NCBI GenBank assembly: GCA_902793875.1 | Contig: CADBFL010000067.1 | Span: 1-8,712 of the forward strand | Length of the DNA: 8,712 bases | From: an uncultured Eubacteriales bacterium | Lineage (GTDB): Bacteria > Bacillota > Clostridia > Peptostreptococcales > Anaerovoracaceae | Reading direction: 5' to 3' | In this document: positions 5,636 to 8,712 of the stretch, in pieces | Position numbering within the stretch: position 1 is the first letter of the stretch | Layout of the letters: every line of letters starts with the position of its first letter | Notes under the pieces: model-generated | What the model was told of the DNA's origin: nothing | Seen by the model: the letters and a program-made list of their open reading frames with translations, nothing else | Databases searched by the model: none | Program-made: the position numbers and the translations under genes

Positions 5636-5788
5636 TCAGTCAACTTCCTTTCGCGATTTGCTCTTCCCTTTTTCTTTTTTTTCGTAGGAGATCTTTTCGC
5701 GCTGTTCTCCACCGGATACATTTTCAAGTTCATCCAGAGTGAACTCCTGAGCATAACTATCGTCTTTTCTGATTTCCTTATCTGCCAT
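5636..5788 (-). CDS. Double-glycine leader peptide precursor (bacteriocin or signalling peptide-like), 50 residues
   Basis: A 50-residue gene on the minus strand. The leader (1-27) ends in FTLDELENVSGG. Counting back from Gly27 as -1, it has Phe -12, Leu -10, Glu -8, Leu -7, Val -4 and Gly-Gly -2/-1, the spacing of double-glycine leaders cut by C39-peptidase ABC transporters. The predicted core (28-50) is EQREKISYEKKEKGKSKSRK plus Glu-Val-Asp. It is extremely hydrophilic, has no Cys or Trp, and is unlike a pore-forming class II bacteriocin. It could be a secreted signal, a modified peptide or an atypical bacteriocin. ATG 5788 has AGGAGGT (5796-5802) upstream with 8 bases spacing; an in-frame ATG at 5794 is too close to it. 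A TATAAT lies upstream and a terminator downstream, so the gene is a single unit. No transporter, modifying enzyme or immunity gene is visible here. Confidence 0.72.
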   Translation of the reverse strand: MADKEIRKDDSYAQEFTLDELENVSGGEQREKISYEKKEKGKSKSRKEVD

Positions 5789-5795
5789 TTTCATT

Positions 5796-5802
5796 ACCTC
5801 CT
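5796..5802 (-). promoter_or_regulatory. Ribosome binding site of the peptide gene
   Basis: AGGAGGT on the minus strand, followed by TAATGAAA and ATG. The Shine-Dalgarno core is 8 bases from ATG 5788 but only 2 from ATG 5794, so the downstream ATG is the preferred start. Confidence 0.8.
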
Positions 5803-5844
5803 ATGGGACTGTCATTATTGATCTGCTTGGATCTGTCATCCGTG

Positions 5845-5850
5845 ATTATA
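5845..5850 (-). promoter_or_regulatory. -10 box of the peptide gene
   Basis: A perfect TATAAT on the minus strand, 56 bases before the start codon. This would give a leader of about 50 bases. No -35 match is found at 17 bases, so activation by a regulator is possible. CAGATC on the minus strand at 5835-5830 and 5825-5820 (10 bases apart) and its inverse at 5865-5860 surround this box. Confidence 0.5.
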
Positions 5851-5913
5851 CCCCATTATCAGATCCTGCTTCCATAGTATTTACAATTCTGCGCCCGATT
5901 TTGAGACAACGGA

Positions 5914-5967
5914 AAAAAACGGGGCTGACCCCGTTAGTCGTGTTTAACGGGGTCAGGCCCCATTAGA
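5914..5967. repeat. Palindromic repeat B (second copy of repeat A)
   Basis: Arms 5918-5936 and 5945-5964 surround an 8-base loop (GTCGTGTT). Compared with copy A over about 50 bases, there is one deleted C in the left arm, one T-to-C change in the loop and one G-to-A change in the right arm. It is in the same orientation as A, 333 bases away. On the minus strand it too reads as a GC hairpin followed by T7 (5913-5919), so it could block transcription into the peptide gene. Confidence 0.9.
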
Positions 5968-5975
5968 CGGTTCTG

Positions 5976-5984
5976 TGATATACT
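5976..5984 (+). promoter_or_regulatory. Extended -10 promoter of the NUDIX gene
   Basis: TGATATACT is an extended -10 element (TG-n-TATACT) lying immediately after palindromic repeat B and 24 bases before ATG 6009. No -35 is visible because repeat B occupies that position. Confidence 0.5.
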
Positions 5985-6008
5985 TTCTGGCATGGAGGAC
6001 ATCTTTAT

Positions 6009-6530
6009 ATGAAAGAACTGATAGATCTGTACACTGTTGACCGCGAGCATACCGGCATGACTGCTGTCCGCGGAGAAAAGCTCCCGGAGGACACATACAG
6101 GATGGTCGTCCACGTATGCATCTTCAACAGTAAAGGCGAGATGCTGATCCAGAAGAGGGCAGATGACATCGTCCGCTGGCCGGGATACTGGGATGTGAGC
6201 GTCGGCGGCGCGGCAAGCGCAGGGGATGACAGCCGCAGCGCCGCAAAGCGCGAGACTCTCGAAGAACTGGGGCTGCACATCGACTTCAGCGACAGAAGAC
6301 CTGTCATTACGGTGAATTTCCACGATGGATTCGATGACTTCTATACGGTCGAACTGGACTGCGCGATCGACGGACTGAAGCTGCAGAAGGAGGAGGTCGC
6401 CGATGCCCGGTGGGCGTCGAAGGAAGAGATCGAAGCGATGATGGATGACGGCAGCTTCATACCGTACCAGAAGGACCTGATCGGATACCTGTTCTTCGCC
6501 AGAGAGGGGCGGGGTACCTGGAATCTGTGA
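6009..6530 (+). CDS. NUDIX hydrolase (YfcD/IPP-isomerase-like group)
   Basis: A 173-residue protein. The N-terminal ELIDLYTVDREHTGMTAVRG and MVVHVCIFNSKGEMLIQKR are typical of NUDIX proteins related to YfcD and IPP isomerase. The NUDIX box runs from G67 to L89: G67-x5-D73-x7-R81-E82-TL-E85-E86-L-G88-L. The first glutamate of the consensus is aspartate, while the metal-binding REx2EE core is intact. Members hydrolyse nucleoside diphosphate derivatives; the substrate here is unknown. ATG 6009 is preceded by TGGAGGA (5993-5999) with 9 bases spacing. The gene starts 40 bases after palindromic repeat B and is followed by the toxin-antitoxin cassette; no link in function is evident. Confidence 0.87.
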   Translation: MKELIDLYTVDREHTGMTAVRGEKLPEDTYRMVVHVCIFNSKGEMLIQKRADDIVRWPGYWDVSVGGAASAGDDSRSAAKRETLEELGLHIDFSDRRPVITVNFHDGFDDFYTVELDCAIDGLKLQKEEVADARWASKEEIEAMMDDGSFIPYQKDLIGYLFFAREGRGTWNL

Positions 6531-6559
6531 ACATTTTGGATCAAAACGGTAGATTAAGG

Positions 6560-6577
6560 CCATAATTATGGTATCAT
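6560..6577 (+). promoter_or_regulatory. Antitoxin promoter with an overlapping 12-bp palindrome
   Basis: CCATAATTATGG (6560-6571) is a perfect palindrome. Its last bases form the TGG of an extended -10 element TGGTATCAT (6569-6577), 22 bases before ATG 6599. A palindrome on the promoter is the arrangement expected for an operator of a self-repressing Phd/YefM system. No clear -35 is seen. Confidence 0.5.
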
Positions 6578-6585
6578 TTAGCCAT

Positions 6586-6594
6586 GGAGGTGAT
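6586..6594 (+). promoter_or_regulatory. Ribosome binding site of the antitoxin gene
   Basis: GGAGGTGAT is near-consensus. The GGAGG core ends 8 bases before ATG 6599, 5 before ATG 6596 and 2 before ATG 6593. ATG 6599 is therefore preferred among the three stacked ATG codons. Confidence 0.7.
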
Positions 6595-6598
6595 GATG

Positions 6599-6859
6599 AT
6601 GCCAAAAATCGTTCCTATCAGAGAACTGAAAAATACTAATAACATCGCTGAGCTTTGCCACAGTACCAATGAACCCATTTTTGTGACAAAAAACGGCTAT
6701 GGCGAATTGGTTGTAATGAGTATGGAAACATATGAAGAACAGCTCAGAAGACTTGAATTGTATCAGGAGCTTGCAATTTCAGAAAGCCAATTTGCTGAGG
6801 GAAAGACTAAGGATGCAAGGAAGGCTCTTTCTGATGTGAGGGCAAAATATGGGCTTTAG
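6599..6859 (+). CDS. Type II antitoxin, Phd/YefM family
   Basis: An 86-residue protein. The N-terminal MPKIVPIRELKNTNNIAELC and the hydrophobic turn EPIFVTKNGYGELVVMSMETYEE are the DNA-binding Phd/YefM fold. The charged C-terminal part (QFAEGKTKDARKALSDVRAKYGL) is the toxin-binding tail. The protein should be a cytosolic dimer that binds its own promoter and neutralises the adjacent RelE/ParE-type toxin. ATG 6584, 6593 and 6596 are also in frame, but 6584 precedes the ribosome binding site. Its end overlaps the toxin start by 11 bases, the usual arrangement. The cassette is AT-richer than its surroundings: 23 of 60 bases are G or C at 6601-6660, against 35 of 60 at 7261-7320. This suggests recent acquisition. 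The antitoxin itself looks intact. Confidence 0.9.
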   Translation: MPKIVPIRELKNTNNIAELCHSTNEPIFVTKNGYGELVVMSMETYEEQLRRLELYQELAISESQFAEGKTKDARKALSDVRAKYGL

Positions 6860-7161
6860 ACTGATTGTCTCAGAAAGGGCTGAAATGCACATTGACAGTA
6901 TAATAGATTATGTTGTCAATGAATTAAATAATCCCGGGGCAGCCAAGGCGATTCTGTCAGATATTGAGGAAGCATACGATAAACTCGAGTACATGGCGGA
7001 TTCACTTGGCTTTTGCGCTGATTATTTATCTGGCAGAAAGAGGATATCGCAAAATAATTCTTTCATCACATGATTATCTTATCCTGTATCGGGTAGAGGG
7101 CAGCGAAGTCCATATCTTAGGCGTCTTTCATATGAGAGAGGATTATGCCCGAAAACTATGA
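6849..7161 (+). pseudogene. RelE/ParE-family toxin split by a one-base frameshift
   Basis: The frame from ATG 6849 reads MGFRLIVSERAEMHIDSIID onward, a normal toxin N-terminus, but after ADSLGFCAD it passes into unrelated sequence and stops at 7073. The missing second half is in the next frame up to 7161: YLAERGYRKIILSSHDYLIL, then YRVEGSEVHILGVFHMRED, matching the conserved C-terminal strands of the family. Removing one T from the TTT at 7025-7027 joins them as ADYYLAERGYRK, giving about 103 residues, the usual size. An extra base has therefore broken the gene. As read, the product would lack the catalytic end and be inactive. A sequencing error cannot be excluded, and I see no classical slippery site to support programmed frameshifting. 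It overlaps the antitoxin gene by 11 bases. Confidence 0.85.
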
Positions 7162-7215
7162 TAATAATTACTGCAGTGATACATTGAAATTGAAGAAAGT
7201 GAATCAATAGGCAGC

Positions 7216-8397
7216 ATGGAATACAGAAAACTCGGAAACACGGGCCTTGAGGTGAGCGTGATCGCGCTCGGCTGCGAGGCATTCGTCGAAGACAAGAGCA
7301 ATGCGAAGAGCTTCCTCGACATGGCGGAAGCAGCGGGGGTCAATTACTTCGACCTTTTCTCGCCGGATCCTGAAGCGAGGTCTGCGCTGGGCGAGGCGCT
7401 CAAAGGCAGACGCGAGAAGTTCATCATCCAGTCGCACATCTCCTCGGTATGGAAGAACGGCCAGTACGAGAGGAGCCGCGATCTTGATGATGTGAAGGCG
7501 GCATTCGAGGACTCGCTGGCCCGGCTCGGCACGGACTATATCGATGTCGGGATGATACATTACTGCGACGCCGACAGCGACTGGCAGGCGATAAAGGACA
7601 ACGGGATCATCGACTACGCGCGTCAGCTCAAAGCCGAAGGGAAGATCCGCCACATCGGTCTTTCTTCGCATAACCCTAAGGTCGCCATGAAGGCCATCGA
7701 AGAGGGTGACATCGAAGTGCTGATGTTCAGCGTGAACTATGTCTACGACATGCTGCCGGGCACCGAGAACGTGGACGACCTCTGGGCGGACGAGGTGTAT
7801 GAGGGCGGTTTCAGGAACATGGATCCCGAAAGACAGCGCCTGTACGAGCTCTGCGAAAGCAGGGGCGTGGGCATCACCGTCATGAAGGCCTTCGCGGGCG
7901 GAGACATCCTCAGCGAGGAGCTCTCTCCGGCGGGCGCTGCGCTCACGGTCCCTCAGTGCATAAGCTACGCGCTTTCGAGACCGGCCGTGGCGACGGTGTG
8001 CTCCGGAGCGAGGAATCCTGAGCAGCTGGCCGAGAGCATCGCATACTGTGAGACTTCGCCTGAGGAGCGCGACTACGCCGAAGCCTTCGCGAACTTCCCG
8101 CGGGTCAGCTGGAGCGGGCACTGCATGTACTGCACCCACTGCCATCCGTGCCCGGCAGAGATAAACATAGCGGATGTCACGAAGTTCCTGAACCTGGCTG
8201 TCGCGCACAACGAGTCGAACGGCATTAAGGAGGGCTCGGCGGAATTCAGAGTCCCTGATACTGAAGGCGGACACTACAGGGCGCTGGAGCATCACGCGGG
8301 AGACTGCCTGCAGTGCGGACTCTGCGAGACCAGATGCCCGTTCGATGTGAAGATACGCGATAACATGCAGCGCGCAAAAGAGATCTTCGGGTACTAG
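7216..8397 (+). CDS. Aldo/keto reductase with C-terminal 4Fe-4S ferredoxin-like motifs
   Basis: A 393-residue protein. Residues 1-280 are an aldo/keto reductase TIM barrel: MEYRKLGNTGLEVSVIALGC, GVNYFD46, RLGTDYIDVGMIH115 and KIRHIGLSSHNP. The C-terminus binds two 4Fe-4S clusters: C303-x2-C306-x2-C309-x2-C312-P and C364-x2-C367-x2-C370-x3-C374-P. This fits the COG1453-type reductases of anaerobes, which probably join NAD(P)H to ferredoxin-like electron transfer; the substrate is unknown. Of the usual catalytic tetrad, Asp46 and His115 are recognisable. The Tyr position falls in LFSPDPEAR and the Lys position in IIQSH74, so neither canonical residue is seen. My recollection is that this subgroup shares that. 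The ribosome binding site is weak. The protein is cytosolic and the length is normal. The spacer to the broken toxin is 54 bases. Confidence 0.92.
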   Translation: MEYRKLGNTGLEVSVIALGCEAFVEDKSNAKSFLDMAEAAGVNYFDLFSPDPEARSALGEALKGRREKFIIQSHISSVWKNGQYERSRDLDDVKAAFEDSLARLGTDYIDVGMIHYCDADSDWQAIKDNGIIDYARQLKAEGKIRHIGLSSHNPKVAMKAIEEGDIEVLMFSVNYVYDMLPGTENVDDLWADEVYEGGFRNMDPERQRLYELCESRGVGITVMKAFAGGDILSEELSPAGAALTVPQCISYALSRPAVATVCSGARNPEQLAESIAYCETSPEERDYAEAFANFPRVSWSGHCMYCTHCHPCPAEINIADVTKFLNLAVAHNESNGIKEGSAEFRVPDTEGGHYRALEHHAGDCLQCGLCETRCPFDVKIRDNMQRAKEIFGY

Positions 8398-8547
8398 GAT
8401 CGACGTACCAGGATCGATCATGTGATCCGGATACCGGAATCGACGTACCAGGATCGATCGTGTGTATGAAACGTGCCAAAGAGTCTTCGGATACCGGGAT
8501 CGACCCTGTGATTCGGATACCGGAATCGATCGTGTGTATGAAACATG
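8377..8547 (+). repeat. Degenerate tandem duplication that includes the end of the reductase gene
   Basis: Copy 1 runs from 8377, inside the reductase gene, to about 8476; copy 2 from 8478 to 8547. Matching parts are AAAGAG-CTTCGG-TAC-GGATCGAC at 8377-8404 and 8478-8504 (one indel, three changes), GTGAT-CGGATACCGGAATCGA at 8422-8443 and 8508-8529 (one change), and ATCGATCGTGTGTATGAAAC at 8453-8472 and 8525-8544 (identical). Copy 1 also has an internal repeat of the GTACCAGGATCGATC segment (8405-8419 and 8445-8459). Spacing is irregular, so this is not a CRISPR array. Confidence 0.85.
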
Positions 8548-8574
8548 CATTTGCCGCGTTTCATACACATTTTT
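8533..8574 (+). terminator. Likely intrinsic terminator of the reductase gene
   Basis: TGTGTATGAAAC (8533-8544) pairs perfectly over 12 bp with GTTTCATACACA (8558-8569) across a 13-base loop, followed by TTTTT (8570-8574). The stem is relatively AT-rich, but the position 135 bases after the reductase stop fits. Confidence 0.6.
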
Positions 8575-8712
8575 GTTGGCCCGGTTGCTGAAAAAAGCTT
8601 CTGCGTCAGGCAGTTTGTGTATGAACATATCGATCTCGAAAAATGATACACAGCTTTTCCCGAAATCTTGTGTATCATTTTCAGATTATGCAGGAGCCAT
8701 ACACAAAAGGAC
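8575..8712. other. Non-coding end of the window with a second hairpin and TGTGTAT copies
   Basis: I see no supported gene here. AAAATGATACACA (8640-8652) pairs perfectly with TGTGTATCATTTT (8669-8681) across a 16-base loop. TGTGTAT also occurs at 8616-8622 and, inverted, near 8699-8705. The only starts that run out of the window, such as ATG 8688, lack a ribosome binding site. The stretch may be the control region of a gene beyond the window. Confidence 0.5.

Noticed and set aside
7010..7030. Programmed frameshift in the toxin gene
   Set aside because: There is no classical slippery heptamer or rare-codon stop context, and RelE/ParE toxins are not known to need one. A one-base insertion or read error is simpler.
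8377..8550. CRISPR array
   Set aside because: Repeat lengths and spacings are irregular, copies are degenerate, one lies partly inside a gene, and no cas gene is present.
7204..8628. Long minus-strand open frame (474 codons)
   Set aside because: It mirrors the reductase gene, which has clear Fe-S and barrel motifs. The extension into the repeat region produces repeated nonsense peptides.
8418..8678. Minus-strand open frame with repeated HTHDR peptides
   Set aside because: The peptide repeats only reflect the DNA repeat in this spacer. No ribosome binding site or family resemblance.
8688..8712. Start of a new gene at ATG 8688 running off the window
   Set aside because: No ribosome binding site precedes it, and only eight codons are visible, so it cannot be supported.

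Overview
The window looks like a chromosomal segment of a Gram-positive anaerobe, most likely a moderately high-GC Clostridia member (Bacillota). The evidence is strong Shine-Dalgarno sites (AAGGAGG, AGGAGGT, GGAGGTGAT), an ECF-transporter S component, an MnmM/YtqB-type methyltransferase, a YdcF-family membrane protein and an Fe-S aldo/keto reductase of a type common in anaerobes. Nothing identifies the species.

Bases 3-2557 hold the tail of an unrecognised gene and then a same-strand run. It comprises a MazG-like nucleotide pyrophosphohydrolase, a helical protein with 11-residue repeats, a 111-residue unknown, a double zinc-ribbon protein with a long basic tail, and a small zincin-type metallopeptidase. 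A weak terminator candidate with a T6 run follows at 2605-2639. Bases 2716-5595 hold a single-pass membrane protein, an ECF S component overlapping a YdcF-like protein by 4 bases, and the MnmM-like methyltransferase.

Bases 5575-5967 are the most unusual part. Two near-identical palindromic elements of about 50 bp, in direct orientation, bracket an AT-rich stretch. That stretch carries, on the minus strand, a 50-codon gene whose product has a textbook double-glycine leader (ELENVSGG) and a very charged 23-residue core. It has a strong ribosome binding site and a TATAAT box, and the left palindrome, followed by a T-run on that strand, would be its terminator. It looks like an orphan secreted-peptide precursor.

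Bases 6009-8397 hold a NUDIX hydrolase, a low-GC Phd/YefM-RelE/ParE toxin-antitoxin cassette whose toxin is split by a one-base frameshift, and the aldo/keto reductase with two 4Fe-4S motifs. The last 315 bases hold no convincing gene. They contain a degenerate duplication that begins inside the reductase gene, a terminator-like hairpin, a second hairpin and seven copies of TGTGTAT in both orientations.

A second theme is that several intergenic spacers (663-728, 2118-2177, 2674-2714, 4911-5000) are degenerate tandem arrays, with units of 8, 15, about 11 and 31 bases, each ending at or near the start site of the next gene.
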